In this document: positions 19,321 through 28,799 of the stretch, piece by piece
Layout of the letters: each line of letters opens with the position of its first letter
Position numbering within the stretch: position 1 is the stretch's first letter
Assembly: GCA_027923505.1 (NCBI GenBank)
Contig: BROI01000009.1
Location: 806,001 to 870,000 of the forward strand
Direction: 5' to 3'
DNA: 64,000 nt
From: Mayamaea pseudoterrestris
Lineage: Eukaryota; Bacillariophyta; Bacillariophyceae; Sellaphorales; Sellaphoraceae
Position numbers and translations under genes: made by a program
The notes under the pieces: generated by a model
Databases searched by the model: none
What the model was told of the DNA's origin: nothing
What the model saw: the letters and a program-made list of their open reading frames with translations, nothing else

Positions 19321-19807
19321 TCAATCCCCTCCAGCGTTCCACAGTCCAGAGTCCACACATCGCTTCATATGGTATTCTGCCTCCTCTGGTTCAAGTTTCA
19401 TAAGTGCTGCCTTGAGTTGCTCGACGTCTCGGCTCTCAAAAGCCTTGACCATATCTTCGGGCAATGTATCGATCACCTCCAGCGGGTCAAGCCCTCCCGG
19501 TCCTAATCGCTCCTCCTTTGGCACCTCCTCCAAGTTTTTACTAGTTGCCTCTACCGCTCGTTCAGCATCAATTTCTCGACGTTTTACCACGGCACGCTGA
19601 ACAATTTTATCCTGAAATGACTTGACGCCCTTAATAAACTCTTCCAAGTGCTCACGCTGCTCCATTCGCTTGAAGAACGGCAAAATAACATTGCCTGGAT
19701 GGGTGTCGAGTGTTTTGGCTAGTTCGGCAATGTTCGTAATAATTTGCGACTGTCGGGCCGTTCGTTGCATCGCCTCGCGCCTGCCATTCATTTCATCCTC
19801 GAGCGAC

Positions 19808-19839
<32 letters not shown>

Positions 19840-20724
19840 CAAGAGAACTTCTGCATGTTGAAGCAAAAAGTCGCGCGAACCGTTCAAATCAGGGATCTTC
19901 ATAAAGTCTTCCACAACGTCGGCGTACTTTTCGCAAAATTGCGGGTACGTTTCCATCACTCCAATATCAGCCTTGTTGAACTTTTCCACTGGACCAGTTG
20001 CAGGATTAATAATTGTTTTCGATGACGTTGTTTTACTCGCACCTTCATCGTCGACCGCTCCATCAGCCTCTGCTTCATCGCTCTTGCCCAAAACAGTGGG
20101 CTCCAATGTGTCCTCGTCTTTCGGAGGAATGAATCCGCTCTCAGTGTAGTTCTTCTTTCCAGCCGTCTTACTGACCTCTGTCTTGTCGGAGACGACCGTT
20201 CCAAGATTGTCAACGTTCCACTTCTTGTTCTTTTCGTACTCCTCAAGCTTTTCGTAACGCTTAGCATTGGCTGCCTCGAGTTCGTCCAGTTCAGCTTGAA
20301 GGGCTTCAATCTCGTCCAAATCATCGTCATCGTCCGAACCAGCCGCTTGTTGCTGCTTGATTTTTTGAATATCGTGGCGAAGAATCTTCATGCGCTGATC
20401 AGCTTGCTCAATCTGTATGTTGGTTTAGCAAATGTGAGATTGTAGTAGATGTATGTACATCGTTTCCGGTGGTACTAGTCACGAATAAAGACTCCTCTCT
20501 TTACACAAAGAGCACAAGGTCTCCACCATTATACATATTCTTCGTATGATACGCACCTGCGCCAGAATATTCTTCTTATCCTTTTCCTCGTTCTCCTCGC
20601 GCTCGACTCTGCTGCGATGCTTCAGACGGAACCAGCTCTCTCGATCAATGTTGGGGTGAACATCGTCCTCATCGTCCGATAACTCGATCTTGTCCCACTT
20701 GGAGTAGTCGAATGGTTTAGCCAT
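19321..20724 (-). CDS. CDC37: Hsp90 co-chaperone CDC37, copy 1
   Basis: Two exons: 20724-20557 and 20412-19321, with a 144-bp GT-AG intron (ILAQ|IEQAD), giving 419 aa. The N-terminus [17 protein letters not shown] followed by [12 protein letters not shown] is the CDC37 kinase-binding domain, including the SDDED site comparable to the conserved CK2-phosphorylated serine. A coiled-coil follows, then the middle Hsp90-binding region, and a C-terminal domain ending [18 protein letters not shown] ... [12 protein letters not shown]. It loads client protein kinases onto Hsp90 in the cytosol. It diverges from the GOT1-like gene with 348 bp between start codons. The copy at 48470-49873 is nearly identical and both appear functional. 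Confidence 0.92.
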
Positions 20725-21072
20725 GGCTTTGAAGGACGTTGACAGCAAGAAAGTTGATGAAGATTATGGTCAAGCTACGGTTCGCAGGAGGCAGCGAAAA
20801 TGCTTTGGAGCGAGTCGAGTCGCTGCGTTTCTCGCCGCGCCCGCCGCGCCAACGTGCTCCTTGGCGCTCGTAAATCTTGGCTTCGGTAACAGTCAGCGAT
20901 ACACATCGCTTTGTAGCGAACGCTAAGCGAGTCAACACGTGGAGATACACCAACAACATCAACCAAGTCCGTTTCAACTTGCTTTTCTTGATCAAGCCGC
21001 AACTTTTAACTTGTCGGAAAGAGCAGCACTCGCAAGTTCATTGCCAATCAGCAGTTGAAGCGTTTGTGGAAA
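20725..21072. promoter_or_regulatory. Divergent promoter between CDC37 and the GOT1-like gene, copy 1
   Basis: 348 bp separate two start codons on opposite strands. No TATA box or known element was identified. This stretch differs between the two copies by several substitutions and small indels, more than the coding regions beside it. Confidence 0.45.
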
Positions 21073-22113
21073 ATGGAGTCTGTGGCCTTTACCTGGAAAA
21101 ATGCTTCGCCGCTGCTGCAACGGCGGAATACCAAGCGCTCTTTGCTTTTGGTTTTCCTTTTCAATGCTTTATTACCTTTCTCCATGTCGACTCGAGAAGC
21201 AAACTATCAAGTCTCTCATTCCTTTCGACGGACGAGCTCTTGCTCCAGTCCTAAATGGTTAACTAAGCATCTTATATCTGGCAACGAAAAGGACAATCTG
21301 TCGTTTCCCATTTCCGTCAAATTGTCGCTTCTTGTTCAACTTCGAGGCGGAGCGTATGACTCAGACTATCGAGACGATGCAGATGCAACGGCATACTACT
21401 CCTACGCGGAATCTCACCAGCAGTCAAGAGGCGGCAACACTGGTGGAAGATACCAGGAAGACTGGGAGATTCCAGCGTCGGCAGCAGCAGCCGCCCGCAA
21501 CCGTCAATCACAGCCACAGCAACCATTACCGGTACGCACTAGTGGCAGCACCACATATGATGAAGACTATTACCTTGACCGTGGTCTCCCGTCTCCTCGG
21601 GAGCGACAACGAAAAGGCAGCAGTGCAGCATCCAAGTATGTTCCTTCTATTCTTTCGCGAGGCAACAAGAAGATTGGATTGGCACTACTCGGTTCTGGTC
21701 TTGCAGTTACTATGCTTGGAATTAGTCTGTTTTTCAACAAGACGCTGATGCGTCTCGGCAATCTACTTTTCATTGGAGGCGTGCCATTGGTCATTGGACC
21801 GACACGGACCATGGGCTACTTTATGCAGCCGGCCAAAGTGCGAGCGACAGGGTGCCTAGCATTGGGAATCTTTCTCGTCTTTGTTGGATGGCCCGTCTTT
21901 GGGATTGCACTAGAAGTTTTTGGTCTCTTGAACTTGTTCGGAAACCTATTTCCAATCTTTTGGGCTGTAGCGAAGCAAACTCCGATTGTTGGAAGCTTGC
22001 TGAAGCAAAGTGACGCGGGAAAACGTACAGGCGGAGCAGCAAGGCGACCAAAATTCACGGACGACCAGGATGATATCCAGCGTCGGCGTGAGGAGGAGAA
22101 AAGATACTATTGA
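21073..22113 (+). CDS. GOT1/SFT2-like membrane protein, copy 1
   Basis: Intronless, 346 aa from the ATG at 21073; a short upstream in-frame extension has no ATG. The C-terminal half (from about residue 198) has four closely spaced hydrophobic segments with the GOT1 pattern: KKIGLALLGSGLAVTMLGI, NLLFIGGVPLVIGPTRT, KVRATGCLALGIFLVFVGWP, then TPIVGSLL. GOT1 proteins act in ER-Golgi vesicle traffic. The N-terminal half is unusual for GOT1: a hydrophobic segment (LLLVFLFNALLPF) after a basic stretch, then LRGGAYDSDYR and a Ser/Gln-rich low-complexity region, so the protein may carry a signal or extra anchor. The basic C-terminus RRREEEKRYY faces the cytosol by homology. Confidence 0.8.
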   Translation: MESVAFTWKNASPLLQRRNTKRSLLLVFLFNALLPFSMSTREANYQVSHSFRRTSSCSSPKWLTKHLISGNEKDNLSFPISVKLSLLVQLRGGAYDSDYRDDADATAYYSYAESHQQSRGGNTGGRYQEDWEIPASAAAAARNRQSQPQQPLPVRTSGSTTYDEDYYLDRGLPSPRERQRKGSSAASKYVPSILSRGNKKIGLALLGSGLAVTMLGISLFFNKTLMRLGNLLFIGGVPLVIGPTRTMGYFMQPAKVRATGCLALGIFLVFVGWPVFGIALEVFGLLNLFGNLFPIFWAVAKQTPIVGSLLKQSDAGKRTGGAARRPKFTDDQDDIQRRREEEKRYY

Positions 22114-22550
22114 CATTGAATAATCGCGCTTGACTGCTGTCGTAAACAATGTTGAACAGCAAGCAAGCTACCTAGATCTTGCTTGGACTGCGTATCCTGT
22201 TCCGCAATATAACTTTTAACTATGTGTGATTACATAAATTGCCTGTGGCCAGGTAGTTGTGCGCAAATCATGTCGTCTGAGGAAGAATACAACTTGGCTG
22301 AGCTAAAAACTACGTTTATACGGTAATTGTACGGTAATTGGAAGGGCTGTGAAGGTAGCTGCAATCGTACCGGTATTGATTGCATACGCACGTGAGTTTT
22401 CGATCTTGCTTTCACCCAACGCTCGAGCGCGATGGCTGGAGGTTCGGCGGCAGGCCCATCACATCAGCGACGAAAGATATCGTTGATGCCGACACCGAGC
22501 AGCCATCATCTCCCTGTCACGAACTACCCGCCAAGCAGCAAATCACCACG
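22114..22550. other. Intergenic region, identical in both copies
   Basis: No gene recognised. A short direct repeat (acggtaattgt/acggtaattgg) lies near 22320-22340 and a CCGGTA motif near 22369. No difference was found between this stretch and 51260-51696. Confidence 0.55.
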
Positions 22551-23465
22551 ATGACAAACTTTGGGAAAGCAGCAATTCTTGCGGTTCTTTTCGGAGCAGC
22601 GCAAACCAACGCGTTTGTTGTCCAAGGACCTTCTCGGTCGCAGACACGGCTTGCATCGTCTGTGAGTGATTTGCCTGCCGACGCTAAGCTCTCGAAAGAC
22701 ATTTGGAGATCTGTATCGCCGACAGTCGTCCAAGGTAACTCATTGAGGACGTTTCAAACCACCTCAGCTGATAGAGTGCAGGTTCTTTTGAAGACAGAAG
22801 GACGCCCGCTCAATTCAAGGTAAAGTGTAGTGGTCACGTTCTTTTGAACAGTCGCTGTTTCAAAGATTCATCTTCTCATTAATGCACTATCATTTGCTCA
22901 CAGGGTTGAGCTATGGCAGGGACCAGATTATCTCCCGTTCAAGCTGGGCATCTATCTTGAGGACGGAAGCTTGTCGCCCTTCAACGGAGTGGTCGAGACG
23001 CCGTATGACTCAAATACTATCGCAGTCTACAATACAGGAAACTTAGAATTTCCTCTCAAAGCTTGCGTTGTGCCTGACAAGCAGGATCTTGGTCCAATCA
23101 AGGAACGGCTCATGGACTCGGCCGATCCGATTACAATCCAGGGAGGAGCTCTGCGAACGTATCCCTTTGATGCGTCGGTCGCGAGCGTGCAAGTTTGTTT
23201 GAAAACGGACGGTCGCCATCTTCAAGCGCGCATTGAATTGCTCCAGGGGCCTAACAACAACAAGCAGATTATTCAGGTCTATTCTTCGGACGGCAAGAAG
23301 CGTTCATTCTATGCCGTCTTTGAGACACCAGAAGCGGGTTGCGTCGTTCGAATCGTCAACGAACAGACAGTTGAGTATCCTCTCATGTCTTGGGTTGAGC
23401 CTTACAAGATTGACGACTCGTTTTCGGCTACAGAACCTGTCATGGGCGGCGGTAGCAATCGCTAG
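22551..23465 (+). CDS. Plastid-targeted two-module beta-rich protein of unknown function, copy 1
   Basis: Two exons: 22551-22819 and 22904-23465, with an 84-bp GT-AG intron, giving 276 aa. The first 22 residues form a signal peptide ending QTNAF, the Phe context for import into complex plastids. The mature part is an internal duplication of a module of about 90 residues (57-146 and 165-256): VVQGNSLRTF ... VQVLLKTEGRPL ... VELWQGP ... ETP, then TIQGGALRTY ... VQVCLKTDGRHL ... IELLQGP ... ETPEAG. I recognise this as a conserved algal plastid-type sequence but know no function. The intron falls in module 1. ATG at 22551; an upstream extension begins without ATG. The intron differs at about a tenth of positions from copy 2, although the exons are almost identical. 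Confidence 0.75.
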
Positions 23466-23859
23466 GCCGTCGTGCTTACGATAGTTGTTGCGATTTGTAA
23501 TGTGGGTGGCAAAGCAAAAATATTTTTGTATGGGATTCGCTTCTATGTAGACTATACATCGGGTTTTATTTCTGTAACCTTTAATATACCAAAAAGTGTT
23601 GTATAAGATTGAGGATGTGACTCAAAGCAAAAATCACTTCAGTCAGTGCTCTGACTTGCACAATATCATGCAGGTAGCTAAATATTCAATCAATCCCGCT
23701 TCAGCGCGCGCTCGTGACGTCAACGCGATGGGTCATTTCACTTGGTGGTTTCATGTTCGGTTCCACGAGCAGCAGCCAGTTCTTCTGCAGCTTCATTAGC
23801 CTCGAAGACAATTCTACCATTAACAGTCTGTTGATCCTGCTGATCTTCCAGTGAAGCAA
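23466..23859. other. Intergenic region, copy 1
   Basis: 3' flank of the two-module protein and promoter of the next gene. No coding potential or known element seen. Confidence 0.5.
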
Positions 23860-25295
23860 ATGGTGCGTCAAAACTCTGTCAAGGCTGCCTTTTCCAAGCC
23901 GGAGGCTGTCCGCTCAAGGTGAGTCGGTTTTTTGCCGTGCTCCTCTTGCATATCCTCAAAAGAACTTGGCCTCTCCGAGGTTGTGACGGATTGAAACAAA
24001 AGAGTTTCTTCATTTATAGGCGTTTTGAGCTAAATGTCTAAGCTATTTAACGCCGCTCGTTTAAAATTGCAGTACCTCATTTATAACGAAATGCTGCCGA
24101 TGCTGCTGCCTCTTTGTGTCGCTGCTGGTCTTTCTCATGATCCTCGGTGCCGGCAGCGGGCCAGTCAATGACAATGCACTATCGGGCCAAGCTCATCATG
24201 CTTCAATTCAAAACAAAGTTAATAGCAGTCGTGCTCGCGATTACGATGCAACTGCCTGGCATTATGATAAGTCGAGCGAATACGATTATGACGAGGTGGA
24301 AAATGTCGTTGGCGAAGCCAAGCTCATTCTGGAGAAGGCTGAATAAGATGTTTTGCAGGAAGAAGAGTCATTGTTGAAAAAGGCAGTTACGGCGGGAGGA
24401 CGAGCACTGCGTGCCGGCATCAAGAAAGTACTCGGGCTGGTGCAACGGACCAAGACATAGAAGCAATCGCTGCGCAAGTAGAGGAGGAAGTAGTTTCGGA
24501 TGCCATGGATGAGTTGAGAGAAGATGCGGAAATTATTTTACAGGAAGAACTTGATGGCGTGAGCGAAGACGCCTATGGAGATGTGTCCATGGGCTACGAT
24601 CGCGCCACTATTCGACATTCCATAGGAGACCGAAGGGATCATTATACATCCGACATGCGCACTCGAATTGGCGGTCTGGAGCATGACTATCAGGAGCAAT
24701 TGCCAGAAAATCTTTTGGAACTTGAGAAGAAGTTGTTAGAAAAGAAGGTTGAGCGCTAAATATGGTCGAGATGTTCATTTGAGCATTGTCGCCGGAGAGG
24801 TTCGAGAGCGACGGACGATGGCTACCTCCGTTCTACCAAGAACAAGGAAGGAAAGTGCGAGTAAGAATAGGAATCATTATGGCACAGACGACGGATAGCT
24901 ATGGAGGCGGTGGCGGGACAACTACCTCGTCGGGCTATGGCGGTGGAACTGCGTCTACTGGCTACGGCGCAGGAACGACTTCAGGTGCTCGAACGAGCTC
25001 ATATGGAGACACGGCAACTAATGAAGCGGCATCCCAGACGAAAGATGATGATGGAGCTAGTGACGATGATGATGTGTTGCTGGTACAACTGGCGACGACA
25101 GTAGCGAGGCGACGATAGAGGCTCGGATAATGACAATGACGACGACACCGCTGATGACGAAGACGGCAATGTAAGTTAATCTTATCTCTTGCATCGCGCT
25201 TCCTGACTCCACAAGCGCTGACAAATTTTGGTTGTTCACCTGCGCTACACAGGACGATGACGCAAATGATGGCGACGACAATATGCGCAAAATAG
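23860..25295 (+). pseudogene. Acidic membrane-anchored protein, copy 1, disrupted
   Basis: This aligns with the intact gene at 53009-54441. Exon 1 (from ATG 23860, to 23918) is unchanged, but exon 2 (from 24073) has a CAA-to-TAA change at 24344 and several one- and two-base indels, for example ctcgggctgg for ctcggagctgg near 24435. The protein cannot be read through. The damage is of indel type and continues into the following KARI copy, so poor consensus sequence is as likely as true decay. Confidence 0.75.
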
Positions 25296-25632
25296 ACGTG
25301 TCAGACTGCTATTTTGGGAGACTACACATTTTTTAACATTGAAATACATATAGTACGTCATGTATATTTTATTTCGGAAGAGCTGGAGCGATGTTGATTT
25401 ATTTTATGTACTGGTGCTGGTGCGCTAGCTGAGATTTTGAACCGCGCTATTCGGTCGTGAGGTGCTGCTCCTATTCTAATTTGCACGATTTACATCGCTC
25501 GTGTGAGTTGAAGTCATCGAACGCTAATGAGCACTACTAGCCGTGATTCTGGCCAGCCAACGAGGCGCGCCATCCGCGTCTGGAAAATGCAAACGAAACA
25601 TCGACCATCCACATTCTTGCACTCGTAACAAT

Positions 25633-26465
25633 CGACCAGCAATTTCCACCGGCCGGCAGTCTCCTTCTTTTTCCTTCGGCGTCGCGTTTCGCCCTATGCA
25701 CACTGCATTTGCCGCGCGAACATCGTTAGATTGGCGTAAGTATAGGTCCATGTTGCTCGTTTTCCAGTTTCCAAACAGCCGCTGCGCTTCGTGACGGTGA
25801 AGAAGTATAAGCCCCTCGCTGCGATATCTTTGACGAAGATTGCTTTGCATACCGGAATCAATTTTGCTTTGTCTGAGTCTTAGAGTTGCCGCTTCGATGT
25901 CTGCTATGAATTTCATTTTCATCTTGTCGTCGCACCTCGTCACATTCCACTCATTTCCCACCGTGTCTTGAATTCTTTCTTAGATTTTAGCTTCTGATGT
26001 TTTCAAGACACAAGAAGTCAAGTTTGCCGATACGACGGAAACGGTGTGTCAAGGGTCGCGACCTTTTCCTCTGCTTCCCAAGGCTTTTGAGGTGCAGATT
26101 GGCGTGATCGGATGGGGCTCGCAGGCGCCGGCACAGGCGCAGAACTTGGCGGGGAGTCTGGTACCGAGGCTATCGTTTCCATTGGTCTTCGTCGAAGGCT
26201 CTGCCAGTTTTCGACGAGGCGAGGCAATGCGGTTTCAGCGAAGACAAGGAACTCTTGGCGGATGTTCTCCGTCATCAAGGACAGCGACTTAGTTATTTTG
26301 TTGATCAGCGATGCCATGAGCAAGACTTTACAAGGAGATTTTGCGACCATGACCTGGAGCCTTGGGTCTTTCATGGATTCTTGCTGGGTTATTTGGAGAG
26401 TATCGGCGAGGACTTTCCGTCGAAATGGATGTTATTGCTGTGTGCCCCAGGGCATGGGTCCTTCA
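25633..26465 (+). pseudogene. Ketol-acid reductoisomerase, copy 1, truncated and indel-rich
   Basis: Aligned with the intact KARI at 54796-56659. The start codon of exon 1 is not preserved (about 25638), the signal-peptide exon has lost bases, and exon 2 has missing homopolymer bases and short gaps (for example near 26060 and 26145). Homology stops at 26465, in the codons for MGPS, removing more than half of the enzyme. The sequence then continues into an unrelated minus-strand gene, so this is both a breakpoint and a disrupted copy. Confidence 0.85.
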
Positions 26466-26479
26466 CGGCCGCATCGCAT

Positions 26480-27910
26480 TCACCGGTAGATCCGTTGCTG
26501 GACGCATCGACGAACGACCGCCGCAACAATGAATGTAGTGTCGTCTGCAGACAATATTAAATTCAACTTTTCGTCCTGATGCATCTGACAAGTCAGGCAG
26601 CGGCGAACAATATCACGTGTGGCAACTGAAGGGTCGATTCCGCTCACGATAAGCTGCTGAGTCGTTCCACGTTTGAGTGCATCAGCTAAAGAGTTCTGAA
26701 GATCAATGTAAACATGGACATTTGAAAAAATCTTATTTGCGGCCAAAGTACTCGCGTTGATCGCATGCGAGCGCCAGTGAGTATTCGCTGTCGCCTTGCA
26801 AATGCATCATGTCGCCAAGGGTGGATTGGGTTCATGCACCTTCAGACCGTTCCCGAACAATGTGCTTGCAAGTCAATGTAGATCGGCCCAGTCATGAACG
26901 CGTCATTACGCCGCTTCGTATTCCTGCTGTGAATCTTCTCCGTGTTATAATGCTTTTCAACACCGATGGGTTTTCATAGCGTTACGCCATTGTATAAGTT
27001 TGACGGGTGTCGTTTGTCAAACAGCAGTGTGCTCCAGTGAGATCACCTTGTAGTATCGTAAACGACTGGGAAGTAGCTCGTGATCATTTCCTTGCAAACA
27101 GTAAGGTGAGTCTGGGAGCGTCGGCGAAACAAAGTGCGTCATGAGAAACAAGATATCCATAAACCCATTGTGAACAGCAAGTGGCACTCTTCGTCCTGCC
27201 ACGCTGGTTCAACCGCATCAAAATCGACAGTGTCAAAGGATATGGCGCAAACAAGGGTGACTGCATCGAGAGCGGTGCCCGCGACATGCTCGCGACAACT
27301 TCAAACACCCTCCACATGCCGACATTCATCTTCCAAGCCTCGCGCTGAAGTTTCACCTTGCGCTCGCAGCACTAACTCGGAAAGACGCAACACGCGAATG
27401 TGCCCTCCTCCGCCATTTCCAAATCGGTCGGGGTACTCTCGCTCGATATTTTCGTACAGCGCCCGCCGCAAAAATGCGTACGGGAGGGCAGCAACCAGCG
27501 TCGTGGTAGACTGGTTGAACATTCCACCGCATTGTCAGGCCATTCTCGCAAGGTTGCCATTTGGTGGTCGCAAAAAATCGAACGTCATCCGTTCGAGTCA
27601 GTTCCTGGTACGGCGCAAGGTTTGCTCCACTGACTGGGATGATCGCTTGGTTTGCTGTTGCTGCTGCTCCTCTTGGTGCTTGATTGCATAATCGGCAATG
27701 ATTTGCTCTGCCAGTCGCCTGTAACGTAATTAACGCCTTGCTTGGTCCACAGGTCAAAGCTCATAATTGTGCTCGTTCAAAAGGCAACGCTGGATGGATT
27801 GAGAACAACCTCTCGGCAGAAGCATCATCAGCGAGCTGACGACGACGGAAACATGTAAAAAGAAGTTGTAGGAACGAACAGTCCATGAGTTCCGTAGCAT
27901 CAATGGCTTG
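26480..27910 (-). pseudogene. PARN/CAF1-like poly(A) deadenylase, disrupted
   Basis: Recognisable pieces appear in changing frames on the minus strand, in the right order. YAFLRRALYENIEREYP lies at about 27470. The hallmark VPLAVHNGFMDILFLMTHF (about 27195-27140) matches the conserved His-Asn-Asp-bearing block of CAF1-family nucleases. It is followed by a block like LPDSL...YDTRY, then an RRM-like end with LSADDTTFIVAAVV (about 26520). This set fits PARN, a 3' exonuclease that shortens mRNA poly(A) tails. At least half a dozen frame changes prevent a single reading. The N-terminal limit is uncertain and introns may add to the confusion. The 3' end abuts the KARI breakpoint. Confidence 0.55.
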
Positions 27911-28799
27911 ATTCGCCGATGGCAGAGTCTTGGCCACAGCAGCAACAGCAGCTGCAACGTAAATCCCTCCATTTATCGCCTTCCTCTTCCTCGTCATCGC
28001 TGGGCGCCTCTGCTTTGACCGGAGACGCCACTATATTCGAATGAAACAATGGAAACTTAATTGTATAATGCTGTATCGTTCCGGCGCTCGTTTTCAGGAT
28101 ATGTAATTTTGGGCAGCAAATCTTTGCGGGGTGGACCACGACGTGATCCGTTTGGAACTTGAATACCTGTCATTTCCTCGTCTCCGACAAAAGCAGCCGT
28201 CTGCGCGATGAATCAAATCATTCGATTGCTGTGGAAGCAGAATATGAACAACAAGTGTAAGTTTACAGCAAGTCGGACTAATGCAAAAAGCTGGTATTTG
28301 TTCTAAAAAGTCTGTGCATCAAATTTCATCGAGCACTGGTTGCAGCAGCCTCATACCTCGATAAAATTCTCTGTAGTTTACGTTCTACCATCTTGTGCTG
28401 GCTGTATGTTACGCGGATGGGCAGGATTCTCAGATAGTGGTAGCGGGTCCAACCACTCTTTGGATCGTCGCTCGAAGTCTCCGGGCTTACCGTTACGACC
28501 TGGGGTACTCTTTGTCAAACAGTATTTAATTAACGGTAAGGAAACGAGTGCCAGTGAAAACTGCGTCATAGGCAATGTTGAGAAACGAGTGCCGGTGGCA
28601 TGCCTGCAATGGTTGGAAACGTGCCCAGTGAAAACTACGTCATGCTTATATATGCCTACCGCGCCAAGGTGCCAGCGCAAGAATTGTGCGCGGGCGTGTA
28701 TTTCATTCGTCTGCTCGCACGACTAATGTACGGTATGTGTTGACCTTACATCTGCATGAGAATAGAGCATAGTAATCAACGAAGATAGAAGAATCGAGA
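27911..28799. other. Unassigned stretch between the deadenylase and the copper ATPase
   Basis: The left part may hold the N-terminus of the minus-strand deadenylase (an acidic run, APSDDEEEEGD, reads near 28000). From 28140 on no gene is supported. An imperfect direct repeat (gtgccagtgaaaactgcgtca / gtgcccagtgaaaactacg) occurs near 28550 and 28625. Confidence 0.4.

Larger units (their letters stand above)
1..26465 (+). repeat. Copy 1 of a large duplicated gene block
   Basis: Gene order, orientation and sequence match about 33180-55669 almost base for base, apart from element insertions. The left limit lies outside the window. Homology stops abruptly at 26465, inside the ketol-acid reductoisomerase gene, where copy 2 continues. 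Protein identity between copies is about 97% for the first glycosyltransferase and about 99% or higher for most other genes; about 1.07 kb around 21750-22819 appears identical. The last 2 kb (24.3-26.46 kb) differs from copy 2 by many small indels. It may be a true tandem duplicate or the second haplotype joined in assembly. Confidence 0.95.

Noticed and set aside
25524-25961. Minus-strand gene of about 145 codons
   Set aside because: Antisense to the broken KARI exon 1 and intron of copy 1; same reasoning as for 54624-55124.
28340-28726. Plus-strand open frame of 128 codons
   Set aside because: No domain, atypical composition, and it includes the imperfect direct repeat; not supported as a gene.
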